Assembly: GCF_046614695.1 (NCBI RefSeq)
Contig: NZ_JBKKHQ010000029.1
Location: 1-56,849 of the forward strand
Length of the DNA stretch: 56,849 nucleotides
Direction of reading: 5' to 3'
Source: Pokkaliibacter sp046614695
GTDB taxonomy: Bacteria > Pseudomonadota > Gammaproteobacteria > Pseudomonadales > Balneatricaceae
Part shown: one piece after another, positions 35,843 to 43,872 of the stretch
How positions within the stretch are numbered: position 1 is the first letter of the stretch
How the letters are laid out: every line of letters begins with the position of its first letter
The notes under the pieces: model-generated
Told to the model about the DNA's origin: nothing
The model's input: only the letters and a program-made list of their open reading frames with translations
Database searches by the model: none
Made by a program: the position numbers and the translations under genes

Positions 35843-35859
35843 ATGTTATGTTATTACAT
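35843..35859 (-). promoter_or_regulatory. Zur box upstream of the COG0523 gene
   Basis: ATGTTATGTTATTACAT matches the gammaproteobacterial Zur core ATGTTATANTATAACAT at 14 of 16 defined positions, 22 bp before the start codon. This placement supports zinc-dependent repression by Zur. Confidence 0.75.
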
Positions 35860-36015
35860 TATAAACCTGTTTTACCCTCTCATGACAACAACCTTTCTTT
35901 TCCCTCTGCTGCAACGCTGAATTCTTTAACTGACAGCACTTGCCAAGATCCAGCTGCCTCATAACAATTCGAATTGGTACTTATTTCCTCACTCAGACTG
36001 CCGCGAATATTCCTT

Positions 36016-36582
36016 ATGCAGGACAAGCGATATCACATCCTTCGGACCACGGAGCAACTGCTGCGTACCCACGGTTTGCATGGGCTGAGCATGAGTAAAA
36101 TTGTTCAGGCTGCCGGGGTTTCGACCGGGACGATTTATCGCTATTTCCGCGATAAGGACGATCTGATCCGCGCGATGCATCATGAATCGGCCGAGGAACT
36201 GGGTGAGGCACTCAAGGTCGGCATAGATAAAGGCAGCTATCAGGAGAAAATATTTACCTTGGTTGAGAACCTGATTAACTACAACCGTAAATATCCTGAG
36301 CGCTATGTCACCAAGGCCGCACTGGATCTGGCCTCCCGCGATGTGGCAGATCTGCATGAAGAGCTTCGTGGCTATTTCGCAGAGATACTCGATTTAATCG
36401 AAAAAGGTCGTGAGGAAGGTATCTTCAAGCAGCTACCCAACGATATATTGATTGGTCTTGCGCTCGGCCCCATCGAATTTAATTGCCGCCTTAATATCAA
36501 CTCGATCTATTCCTTTAGCGAAACAGAAATGCAGTGTCTCAAGCTGGCCTGTTGGGATGCAATTTATACGCACCCGGAGTGA
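36016..36582 (+). CDS. TetR/AcrR family regulator
   Basis: A 188-residue one-domain-plus-HTH repressor. The DNA-binding part is LLRTHGLHGLSMSKIVQAAGVSTGTIYRYFRDKDDLI (about 15-50), the canonical TetR pattern. The C-terminal ligand domain is helical and not assignable. ATG 36016 is preferred because the family motif begins 10-15 residues later; a TTG 14 codons upstream is possible and no strong ribosome-binding site marks either. Targets are not evident. It lies between the Zur-controlled GTPase and the sigma-54 activator. Confidence 0.85.
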   Translation: MQDKRYHILRTTEQLLRTHGLHGLSMSKIVQAAGVSTGTIYRYFRDKDDLIRAMHHESAEELGEALKVGIDKGSYQEKIFTLVENLINYNRKYPERYVTKAALDLASRDVADLHEELRGYFAEILDLIEKGREEGIFKQLPNDILIGLALGPIEFNCRLNINSIYSFSETEMQCLKLACWDAIYTHPE

Positions 36583-36810
36583 TTAACCCTTTTATAGGGA
36601 AAAACCTATACAAGCCTCCCTCTTCATTTGGGCCTTAGTTGCTGAATTCACAGCGTTATAACCTTTACCCCCAGCCCCCATCACTCAGATTTATACCCCT
36701 TGAGGCTTGATAAAACCTGACGTTCAGCCCAATTTTCCCATATTGATACCGTAACAACATAAGCTCCAGGATAGGTCTATACTGCCTCGCTGAAGCCTGC
36801 ACTGAAATTC
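36583..36810. other. Intergenic stretch upstream of the sigma-54 activator, first part
   Basis: Together with the next two entries this fills 453 bp without a gene. No terminator with a clear T-tract follows the TetR gene. No ORF with family features was seen. Confidence 0.4.
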
Positions 36811-36852
36811 TTGTACAAAGATTTGTAAATACTTGTACAAAAGCCGTATCAT
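36811..36852 (+). promoter_or_regulatory. Promoter flanked and overlapped by two TTGTACAA palindromes
   Basis: The 8-bp palindrome TTGTACAA occurs at 36811-36818 and 36833-36840, centres 22 bp apart (two helical turns). Between and after them are a -35-like TTGTAA (36823-36828) and TATCAT (36847-36852), 18 bp apart, the latter 5/6 to consensus. One palindrome therefore lies just upstream of the -35 and the other inside the spacer, as expected for a dimer-of-dimers repressor. The binding protein is unknown. Confidence 0.55.
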
Positions 36853-37035
36853 GTGCAGTTCTTAATATTGATTAATCCCGTTTTTCGGGTATCTTGTTGC
36901 CTCGCAATGAATCTCATTGCTGTCGACACGCCCGGTTTCCCGGCGATGCTGGTTCTTTTTTGACAGGTAGTATTCTGTCGGTGAAGCCTACTGGCCAACA
37001 GTCGCGCTTAACCTGTGCATACTTGGAGAGAATGC
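36853..37035 (+). other. Long untranslated leader with hairpins
   Basis: About 180 nt between the promoter and the regulator start. It holds CCCG-TTTTT-CGGG near 36877-36889, a 7-bp hairpin GCAATGA-ATC-TCATTGC (36904-36920) and a weak CCGG/CCGG dyad followed by GGTTCTTTTTTG near 36950. It could be a regulatory leader; nothing matches a known riboswitch. Confidence 0.35.
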
Positions 37036-38376
37036 ATGAACAAGCCCGTAATATGGTTGGTTATCCCTGATCCCGCCCTAGAGACAACAGTACGCAACCT
37101 GCCAGTACTCTCCTCTTTCGTAGTGGAAAGCATTCGCCTCGACAGTTCTGACTGGGTCAGCCGTATTGAGAGCCAAACGCCCTCTACGATTCTGATCCAG
37201 GCTGATCGCGTACAGGATCAGTACCTCGAACAGATTCTTGAATACCGTGCTCAAATCGAAATCATGATGATGAGTGACGGAACGCCCAACCCGCTGATTG
37301 ACTCAGCGATGCGCCAAGGGGCCAGCTTCCACTTCCGCCTTCCTCTTGAAGAGAACCTGCTGACCGATATCCTGACGGATATCGTGAATGAGGTTCAGGC
37401 CTCAGACCCTGCGGTGGCTTCCATTCGCAGTGATCTTGACCAGTTCGGCTTATTGCTTGGCTCATCGGATACTATGCGTCGTGTCTATCGCATGATTCGT
37501 AAAGTTGCCGATACCGACGCTAGCGTGATGATCATTGGTGAAAGCGGCTGCGGTAAGGAACTGGTCGCGAACACTCTGCATTTGATGAGCTCACGCATAA
37601 ACAACCCGTTCATTGCCATTAACAGCTCTGCTTTCAGTTCTGAGCTGATTGAAAGTGAGCTTTTTGGACATGAAAAAGGCGCCTTCACCGGTGCGCATAA
37701 ATCCTACCGCGGGATTTTCGAGCAAGCTCATGAAGGAACGCTGTTCCTTGATGAAGTGACAGAGATGCCAATCGAGCTACAGGCAAAGCTGCTCCGCGTG
37801 CTGGAAACCGGTTCTTTCTCGCGTCTTGGAAGTGAAGAAGTTCTGCAAACGGATGTCCGCGTTATTGCAGCAACCAATCGCTCGCCGGAAGAAGCTATTG
37901 CGAATGGCCGTCTGCGTGAGGACCTGTACTTCCGTCTGGCACAGTTCCCCATTGAGCTACCACCACTTCGAACTCGTGGCGAGGATATTCTCGGTCTGGC
38001 CAAGCATTTCCTTGCTTATCGCAATGCCTCAGACAAGACCCAGAAGTTTTTCTCCAACGAGGCCATTTACTCAATCGAGAACTACTCATGGCCAGGCAAC
38101 GTCCGTGAACTTAAGCATCTGATCGAACGTGCGCACATTCTGGCTCATGATGAGATTACCCTAGAGCACCTGGGTATCGAACCGGACTACACGCCTGCGG
38201 CTGAACGCCCCGACAACGCTCTTGTGATTCCTGCGGATGCAGGTCTTGAGGAGATGGAACGTCAGGTCATTTTACAGACGCTGGAGCGCTTTGAGGGTAA
38301 TAAAACCCGTGCGGCAGAACAGCTGGGAATTAGCATCAAAACGCTCTACAACAAGCTGGAAAAGTACCGTTCCTGA
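37036..38376 (+). CDS. Sigma-54-dependent transcriptional activator with degenerate receiver-like N-terminus
   Basis: A 446-residue enhancer-binding protein. Residues about 1-120 look like a receiver fold but show no clear acid pair or phospho-acceptor. The AAA+ domain has Walker A GESGCGKELVA, the sigma-54 contact loop GAFTGA, Walker B GTLFLDEV and the arginine-finger region REDLYFRLAQF. The C-terminal Fis-type helix-turn-helix is NKTRAAEQLGISIKTLYNKLEKY. No kinase is adjacent. ATG 37036 is preferred over GTG 37015, as GGAGAG lies just upstream. Its own regulon is not evident. Confidence 0.9.
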   Translation: MNKPVIWLVIPDPALETTVRNLPVLSSFVVESIRLDSSDWVSRIESQTPSTILIQADRVQDQYLEQILEYRAQIEIMMMSDGTPNPLIDSAMRQGASFHFRLPLEENLLTDILTDIVNEVQASDPAVASIRSDLDQFGLLLGSSDTMRRVYRMIRKVADTDASVMIIGESGCGKELVANTLHLMSSRINNPFIAINSSAFSSELIESELFGHEKGAFTGAHKSYRGIFEQAHEGTLFLDEVTEMPIELQAKLLRVLETGSFSRLGSEEVLQTDVRVIAATNRSPEEAIANGRLREDLYFRLAQFPIELPPLRTRGEDILGLAKHFLAYRNASDKTQKFFSNEAIYSIENYSWPGNVRELKHLIERAHILAHDEITLEHLGIEPDYTPAAERPDNALVIPADAGLEEMERQVILQTLERFEGNKTRAAEQLGISIKTLYNKLEKYRS

Positions 38377-38400
38377 TGAGTTTTGTCTGATCAGGTATAC

Positions 38401-38427
38401 AAAAAAGCGCCCTAGGGCGCTTTTTTT
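38401..38427. terminator. Bidirectional terminator
   Basis: AAAAAAGCGCC (38401-38411) pairs with GGCGCTTTTTT (38416-38426) around CTAG, between convergent genes. Confidence 0.94.
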
Positions 38428-38453
38428 ATGGTTATTTACCACCGTGCCCCGGT

Positions 38454-39137
38454 TTAATCCGCCAGTAATTTAAGGACCGCTTTAGCAGTAGCCTCAGAGG
38501 AGGCCGGGTTTTGCCCGGTTACCAGCATGCCATCCACTTCGACGTAGGACTGCCAGGCATCTCCTCGGTAATAGTCAGCACCTTTGGCTTTAAGCTCACT
38601 CTCAACCAGAAAGGGCACCACATAAGTCAGCCCTACGGCTTCTTCCTCTTCATTACTGAACCCGGTCACCCGGCGCGCGGAAACCAGCGGTTTTCCAGTC
38701 ATGTCCTTCACATGTCGCAGCACTCCCGGAGCATGGCATACGGCACTCACTGGCTTGCCTGCTCGTTCAAAGCTTTCGATCAGGGCAATGGAGTGGGCAT
38801 CTTCTGCCAAATCCCATAAGGGGCCATGCCCACCAGGATAAAACACGGCATCAAAGTCTTTCTCGCTGACGTCTGAAAGCAGATCAGTGGTGCTCAGAGC
38901 CTGCTGAGCCTCGCTATCCTGACGAAAGCGTTTGGTGGCCTCCGTATCTGTCGAGGCGTCATCACTTTTAGGATCAAGTGGTGGCTGTCCGCCTTTGGGC
39001 GATGCCAGAGTGATGTCATAACCGGCATCCTTGAACACATAATAGGGGCCGGCAAATTCTTCCAGCCAGAAACCGGTTTTCTCACCGGTATCACCTAACT
39101 GATCATGGGATGTCAGCACCATAAGTAGCTTTTTCAT
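38454..39137 (-). CDS. DJ-1/PfpI superfamily protein, Hsp31-like
   Basis: A 227-residue class I glutamine amidotransferase-like protein. LTSHDQLGDTGEKTGFWLEEFAGPYYVF and YPGGHGPLWDLAED are typical of the Hsp31/HSP31-like branch. The nucleophile C134 lies in AVCHAPGVL, followed by H135, and a Glu in EEFAGP could form the triad. Relatives act as glyoxalase III or deglycase-type stress proteins; the activity here is inferred. The start is ATG 39137, and the gene is divergent from the GNAT gene. Confidence 0.86.
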   Translation of the reverse strand: MKKLLMVLTSHDQLGDTGEKTGFWLEEFAGPYYVFKDAGYDITLASPKGGQPPLDPKSDDASTDTEATKRFRQDSEAQQALSTTDLLSDVSEKDFDAVFYPGGHGPLWDLAEDAHSIALIESFERAGKPVSAVCHAPGVLRHVKDMTGKPLVSARRVTGFSNEEEEAVGLTYVVPFLVESELKAKGADYYRGDAWQSYVEVDGMLVTGQNPASSEATAKAVLKLLAD

Positions 39138-39247
39138 TTAGGGACTCCCTGTCTTTGTGACATTCTTTCTCTTTCTGGGGACAAACCCATTAAAAGCCAT
39201 CCATACTCTGTTATAAGAATGATTCCAGCCTGTTTCAGGAGATCTCG

Positions 39248-39712
39248 ATGTCTCAGTCTCAACCGCTGCCGACCATAGAAATCACCGACAACCCTTCCAG
39301 CGCGAGGCAAAAAGCGCTGTTGCAATCGCTTCGTCACTTCAATGCCAACACCATGGGCTATAACGATGCCTGGCCCCTGTTTCTCAGCATCACCGATGGA
39401 AAAGACCGCTTACAGGCAGGACTATCCGGCCGAACCATTTATGGTCACCTGCTTATTGAGGCGCTTTGGGTCGATGAGTCATTACGCGGCCAGGGTTTAG
39501 GCAGCCTTTTGATGGCAGAAGCTGAACGTATTGCCATCGAACGCGGATGCTATGGGGCTCAGGTGGATACTGTCAGCTTTCAGGGACAGGATTTTTATCC
39601 ACGCTTTGGCTTTGTTTGTGTAGGAACTGTAGAAAATTTCCCTCCCGGCCATACGCGCTTGTTTTTCCATAAGGACTACCGCAATAGCTCAGAGGTGCCG
39701 AAGGATAACTAA
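39248..39712 (+). CDS. GNAT family N-acetyltransferase
   Basis: A 154-residue acetyl-CoA-dependent transferase. The acetyl-CoA loop is ALWVDESLRGQGLGSLLMAEAERIA (R-G-Q-G-L-G), and DFYPRFGFVCVG is the usual C-terminal motif. The substrate cannot be told. An AGGAG sits before the start, and 18 bp separate it from the patatin gene, so the two may be co-transcribed. Confidence 0.85.
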   Translation: MSQSQPLPTIEITDNPSSARQKALLQSLRHFNANTMGYNDAWPLFLSITDGKDRLQAGLSGRTIYGHLLIEALWVDESLRGQGLGSLLMAEAERIAIERGCYGAQVDTVSFQGQDFYPRFGFVCVGTVENFPPGHTRLFFHKDYRNSSEVPKDN

Positions 39713-39730
39713 TCCCTACAGGAGGTTCTG

Positions 39731-40738
39731 ATGAGTTCGATTCCGCCACTGAGTCTGGGTTTACAAGGTGGTGGCGCTCACGGCGCTTTTACCTGGGGGG
39801 TTCTTGATTATCTGCTGGAGAAAGAAACGCCACTACACGCCCTGAGCGGCACCAGCGCCGGAGCCATGAATGCGGTGATGCTTGCTGAAGGCTGGCGAAC
39901 CAATGGCAGCAAAGGTGCACGGGAATTGCTCACGCAGTTCTGGAATGACGTCGCCAGGGCCTCTCCTTTCAATGCGGGTGAAGGTGGCTGGGAAAGCTAT
40001 CTCTTGCCAGGCTCAACCCTATCCATGATCCGGGGCGTGACGCGCTTTTTATCACCTTATCAGTTCAACCCTTTTGCCCTTAACCCCCTTCGTGACATTG
40101 TCGAATCCCTTGTCGACTTCTCAGGCATTCAGCAGTTTCGGGATATTCAGCTCTTTGTGGCCACGACTCAGGCCAACTCGGGCAAGCTGAGACTCTTTCG
40201 CCAACAGGAGCTGACCGCTGATGCACTAATGGCTTCCGCTTGTCTGCCCACCCTGAATCAGGCCGTGGAAATTGATGGAGAGCCCTATTGGGATGGCGGC
40301 TTCGCTGCTAACCCGGCAATTGCGCCTCTGATCTATGAAGCCCACGCCAAAGACATCCTGCTGATACTGCTTTCCACCTTGCCTCTGGGAGAGAGCCCGC
40401 GCAGCGCTGATGAAATTCAGCGACGCGTCATGGACATCAGCTTTAATAGCGCGTTTCTTGCAGAAATGCGCATGTTGATTGAGGCTCGCTCCAGAGCGAA
40501 AGACTCCTGGCTCAACGTCGGCAAACTGGAACGCCGCCTTGCCGGAGTTCGTTTTCATCTGATTGGCCCGGGGAATGCGTTCGATGAGCTGCCTGAGGGA
40601 AGCCGCATCATGGCTAACACCCAGCTTTTTGAAGATCTATTTGCCGCAGGCCGTGCTCGCGGGGAGGACTTCTGGCAGCACCACAAGGAGCAGGTCGGCC
40701 AATGCTGTTCGCTGGATGAACATAAGCTTTTCGGCTGA
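39731..40738 (+). CDS. Patatin-like phospholipase
   Basis: A 335-residue cytoplasmic patatin-family lipid acyl hydrolase. The oxyanion loop is LQGGGAHGAF. The nucleophile S42 is in SGTSAGAMNA and the catalytic D188 in WDGGFAANPA, so the Ser-Asp dyad is complete. No signal peptide. Family members hydrolyse phospholipids or lysophospholipids; the physiological substrate is unknown. AGGAGG eight bases before the start is strong. Confidence 0.9.
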   Translation: MSSIPPLSLGLQGGGAHGAFTWGVLDYLLEKETPLHALSGTSAGAMNAVMLAEGWRTNGSKGARELLTQFWNDVARASPFNAGEGGWESYLLPGSTLSMIRGVTRFLSPYQFNPFALNPLRDIVESLVDFSGIQQFRDIQLFVATTQANSGKLRLFRQQELTADALMASACLPTLNQAVEIDGEPYWDGGFAANPAIAPLIYEAHAKDILLILLSTLPLGESPRSADEIQRRVMDISFNSAFLAEMRMLIEARSRAKDSWLNVGKLERRLAGVRFHLIGPGNAFDELPEGSRIMANTQLFEDLFAAGRARGEDFWQHHKEQVGQCCSLDEHKLFG

Positions 40739-40853
40739 AAGCTCACTTAAACTGACGGATTAAAGACTCCGCTGAACGGTATCTCAAGACTGACTTGGTA
40801 CGGATGCGGTTTCAGGCTACCCTTAAGCGTCTTTTCCCAGTGCTTTAGTTACC

Positions 40854-41381
40854 ATGTCTCACGAACACTTCGATAAAGTCTCTGATGCAGAGCCATCCTT
40901 AACTCCTGGTCCGACGGTCGCCAGCTACACCATCAGCGAAGGCTTTATCCGCCATCAGTTGCGCAACATCCTGATTTTCACTTTTGTACTGGGCTTATTA
41001 GGGTTTGGCGCCGTCTATCTGGCACTAAAAGCCCAAACGCAGATGTGGATCTTTGCCGCCATGACCTTCTGGCTGGCATGGCATAAATTTCAGCACCGTC
41101 GTTACTGGCAGAAAGATGCCCGCGAGCTTTCCCTGAACCTGACAGAGGATCATCTGGAAATTTGTCGCCAGGGTGAGGTTCGCAAGAGTCTGCAGATTGA
41201 AGGATTGGTGAAGATCACTGAACAGCGAAAGTGGGGACGGCTCGACTCTTTACTTCTCAAGGATTCATCCGGTCAGCAACAGCGTTTGCGTGGTTTTGAC
41301 AGACTGGAAGAGCTTGAGCAGGGGCTGCTCCAGCGTCAGCCCGCAATCACCGTGACAAAGCGCTACCTACTGCACCGCTAA
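40854..41381 (+). CDS. Two-helix membrane protein, YcxB/PH-like C-terminus
   Basis: A 175-residue protein of unknown function. Two adjacent hydrophobic helices (about 42-62 and 65-82; ILIFTFVLGLLGFGAVYLAL, MWIFAAMTFWLAW) precede a soluble beta-rich part. That part has the HLEICRQGEVRKSLQIEGLVKITE pattern of YcxB-type, bacterial PH-like domains. The call is by structure only. It ends inside a hairpin shared with the convergent glycerate kinase gene. Confidence 0.65.
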   Translation: MSHEHFDKVSDAEPSLTPGPTVASYTISEGFIRHQLRNILIFTFVLGLLGFGAVYLALKAQTQMWIFAAMTFWLAWHKFQHRRYWQKDARELSLNLTEDHLEICRQGEVRKSLQIEGLVKITEQRKWGRLDSLLLKDSSGQQQRLRGFDRLEELEQGLLQRQPAITVTKRYLLHR

Positions 41382-41416
41382 GTAAGAAATGCGCCGTCAG
41401 TTACTGACGACTTAGC
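41377..41416. terminator. Hairpin spanning both stop codons of convergent genes
   Basis: Outer arms GCTAAGT (41377-41383) and ACTTAGC (41410-41416) and inner arms CGTCAG (41395-41400) and CTGACG (41404-41409) are perfect repeats. Both stop codons lie in the structure. No T-tract follows, so its termination role is uncertain. Confidence 0.45.
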
Positions 41417-42537
41417 TGCCAGAAACTGGCAATGCTGCGACCCGTTCGGGTCAGATTGGCCTTGGCCTCCACCAGCGCTTCATTGAGCGTTTGCGGACCT
41501 CGGCCAATGGGCAGCACGATATCAATACCGTGCTCATACACACTCTCGAACCCCTGACCAACACTGCCGGCAACCGCCACAACGGGTAAGTTGCGCTCCT
41601 TGGCCGCCTGAGCCACGCCATAGGGAGTCTTGCCAAAAATGGTCTGACTATCCACACGGCCTTCACCGGTCACGACCAGATCGGCATCCACCATCGCATC
41701 GCGCAGATTAATTGTTTTCATCACCAGATCAACGCCTGGCGTGAGTGACGCTCCCAACGCGGCAAAGAGTGCCGCTCCAAGCCCACCCGCAGCACCAACA
41801 CCAGGTGTCATTAGCGCATCTCTGCCAGTCTGTTCAGCCAGCATTTTGCCGAAGTTCTGTAAGGCCTTATCCAGCGTTTGCACCATCTCAGGGGTTGCGC
41901 CCTTCTGTGGTCCAAAGATGGCGGAGGCGCCCTGCTCACCGCAAAGCGGATTATTCACATCACAGGCGACCTCAATGGTGGTGTCGTTGAGCCGGATATC
42001 CAGACCGGATAAATCCAGCTCTGCCAGGGAAGACAACGCCAAACCACCTGCTGAAAGATCATTGCCTTTGGCATCTTTCATTGTGGCACCAAGTGCCAGC
42101 AACATACCTGAACCACCATCGTTGGTTGCGCTTCCACCCAAACCCATAATGATATGACGCGCCCCGCGCTCAAGTGCGGCCTTGATGAGCTGCCCGGTAC
42201 CGTAGGTCGAGCTGATTTGCGGGTCGCGCAGATTGGCTGGGACCAGATGCAAACCACTGGCCTCGGCCATTTCGATCACCGCCGTCTGGCCATGATCAAT
42301 CAAGCCAAACATGGCCTTCACTGGCTCGCCCATCGGCCCTTTTACCATTTCATAGATACGCTCGCCCTGACGCGTGCTCACCAGGGTTTCTGTCGTCCCC
42401 TCGCCGCCATCAGCCATAGGCAGGCAGCGGCATTCAGCTTCAGGGAAGATTTCACGAATACCTTCGGCAATCGCCGTCGCCGCTTCCATGGCAGTCAGGC
42501 ATTCCTTGAACGAATCCGGAGCAATAACAACACGCAT
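41401..42537 (-). CDS. Glycerate kinase (GarK/GlxK family)
   Basis: A 378-residue kinase phosphorylating D-glycerate, 2-phosphoglycerate being the product in the GarK/GlxK type. The opening VVIAPDSFKECLTAMEAATAIAEG, the motifs MADGGEGTTETL and HIIMGLGGSATNDGGSGML and the ending TVVTGEGRVDSQT-like LVVTGEGRVDSQTIFGKTP are diagnostic. It follows the Gfo/Idh oxidoreductase gene by 57 bp on the same strand, so the two probably form one unit. GGAG precedes the start at a longish 11 bases. Confidence 0.93.
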   Translation of the reverse strand: MRVVIAPDSFKECLTAMEAATAIAEGIREIFPEAECRCLPMADGGEGTTETLVSTRQGERIYEMVKGPMGEPVKAMFGLIDHGQTAVIEMAEASGLHLVPANLRDPQISSTYGTGQLIKAALERGARHIIMGLGGSATNDGGSGMLLALGATMKDAKGNDLSAGGLALSSLAELDLSGLDIRLNDTTIEVACDVNNPLCGEQGASAIFGPQKGATPEMVQTLDKALQNFGKMLAEQTGRDALMTPGVGAAGGLGAALFAALGASLTPGVDLVMKTINLRDAMVDADLVVTGEGRVDSQTIFGKTPYGVAQAAKERNLPVVAVAGSVGQGFESVYEHGIDIVLPIGRGPQTLNEALVEAKANLTRTGRSIASFWQLSRQ

Positions 42538-42594
42538 CAGCAGAAGTTCTCCTTGAACAGGGGTAAATCAGAATGGGCCTGAATCGAACAGCAC

Positions 42595-43557
42595 TCAGAG
42601 CAGGCGCGCCGAGCGACGAATACGATCCAGCGTTTCTATTACCATGCGGGATGTATCCAGATTATGCCAGCGCTCTTCACTGGCGACCTTGCTGGCGAAA
42701 AAGTCGATCATGGCAACGTATTGATCCTGAGGCGCCAGGGTAAAAGGCTCTCCTCGGCCCCGCCCACCCGCTTCAGCCAGAGTAATCACCGCTCCGGCGG
42801 GATCAGGGTTGAAGGGAATATCCAGCTCGGCCCAACCACGCTCACCCAGCAAGGTCAGTCGCTGATAGTCCGCCAACTGTGTCGATACGGTCATGCTGAG
42901 CACCCGCCCTTCCCCAAAATCCAACAGCGCCGCTGCCAGACGATCAGTGTCAAAGTCCGGGTCAATATCGACCATGCTCTGAACATTCAGAGGCGCGATG
43001 CCAAAAGTCCAAATACCGGCCAGAACGGTGTAGCAGCCAATATCCAAAAGACCGCCACCGCCCCATTCAGCGACGTTGCGCACATTATCCGGGCTGCGAT
43101 TGTAGTAGCTAAAAGCGCCCTGAATCGCGCGTACCGGACCTATCGCCGGCAAAATAGTTTCGTGAATTGCCTGCCACTGCTGATGCTGGCACACCATAAA
43201 GGCTTCCATGACGACCTTGTCGTGCTTCATCGCCGCTGCATAAAGCGGCTCTAACTCTTCAGCATCACGGGCAATGGGTTTTTCACAGAGAACATGCTTG
43301 CCAGCCTCGAGCGCCTTAAGGGCATAGGGCACATGCAAGTGATTGGGCAGGGGGATGTAAACCGCATCGACCTCATCACAGGCCAGCAGCTCATCATAAT
43401 CAGCAAAGGTATGAGTAACATCAAAGGCATCAGCGAAAGTACGGGCAGACTCTTGCGAACGGGACGCCACAGCAGTGATTGTATGCCCGGCCTTGATCAT
43501 CGCCGGAGCCACTTTTTCCCGCGCTATTTTGGCATTTCCAAGTACTCCGAATCGCAT
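42595..43557 (-). CDS. Gfo/Idh/MocA family oxidoreductase
   Basis: A 320-residue NAD(P)-dependent dehydrogenase. The Rossmann start RFGVLGNAKIAREKVAPAMIKAG, the segment DAVYIPLPNHLHVPYALKALEAGKHVLCEKPIA (with the family EKP Lys) and WGGGGLLDIGCYTVLAGIW are characteristic. Likely acts on a sugar or polyol; the substrate is unknown. GGAG lies six bases before the start. It leads the leftward unit with glycerate kinase and is divergent from the LacI gene. Confidence 0.88.
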   Translation of the reverse strand: MRFGVLGNAKIAREKVAPAMIKAGHTITAVASRSQESARTFADAFDVTHTFADYDELLACDEVDAVYIPLPNHLHVPYALKALEAGKHVLCEKPIARDAEELEPLYAAAMKHDKVVMEAFMVCQHQQWQAIHETILPAIGPVRAIQGAFSYYNRSPDNVRNVAEWGGGGLLDIGCYTVLAGIWTFGIAPLNVQSMVDIDPDFDTDRLAAALLDFGEGRVLSMTVSTQLADYQRLTLLGERGWAELDIPFNPDPAGAVITLAEAGGRGRGEPFTLAPQDQYVAMIDFFASKVASEERWHNLDTSRMVIETLDRIRRSARLL

Positions 43558-43715
43558 CGTTTTCTCCCTGCTGACGTGTCATCAATGGTTTGAATAGGCA
43601 GTTCGGTGGCTAATGTCTAGCTGTTGGCTGCTGCAAAGATCTATAGGGGGCAGAAGCGGCGCAAGCAATATCTCTCTGATTTTCTCTCAATCTGACCGCG
43701 AACAGGCCGGCGCTT

Positions 43716-43733
43716 ACTGGCTTTAAAGCCAGT
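43716..43733. promoter_or_regulatory. Perfect 18-bp palindrome in the Gfo/Idh-LacI intergenic region
   Basis: ACTGGCTTTAAAGCCAGT is a perfect palindrome with a TTTAAA centre, 159 bp upstream of the Gfo/Idh start. A second, imperfect GGCCTTATAAAGCC dyad lies 10 bp further on. It could be an operator or an RNA hairpin. The 315-bp gap 43558-43872 otherwise holds only the LacI operator. Confidence 0.45.
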
Positions 43734-43842
43734 GTTTTAAGGGCCTTATAAAGCCTCAGCCCACGAAAGCCTCCACCAAAGTCTAGACCTGGGCGCCTTG
43801 CAGCCACCCAAAACCCATACTAAATTGACCAGAACATAACAA

Positions 43843-43856
43843 TGAAAACGTTTTCA
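43843..43856. promoter_or_regulatory. LacI-family operator
   Basis: TGAAAACGTTTTCA is a perfect 14-bp palindrome with the CG centre typical of LacI/GalR operators. It is 16 bp upstream of the LacI gene start, so autoregulation is likely. A TTGACC that could be a -35 precedes it at 43825-43830. Confidence 0.8.
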
Positions 43857-43872
43857 AAGAGAACTCCCTCGA

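Noticed and set aside
36860..36960. Small RNA gene ending at the T6 tract before the sigma-54 activator
   Set aside because: The hairpin before the T-run is only 4 bp, too weak for a terminator, so it is kept as leader.
41741..42157. 138-residue forward ORF in the glycerate kinase gene
   Set aside because: Antisense to clear glycerate kinase motifs, with skewed Ser/Pro/Ala composition.
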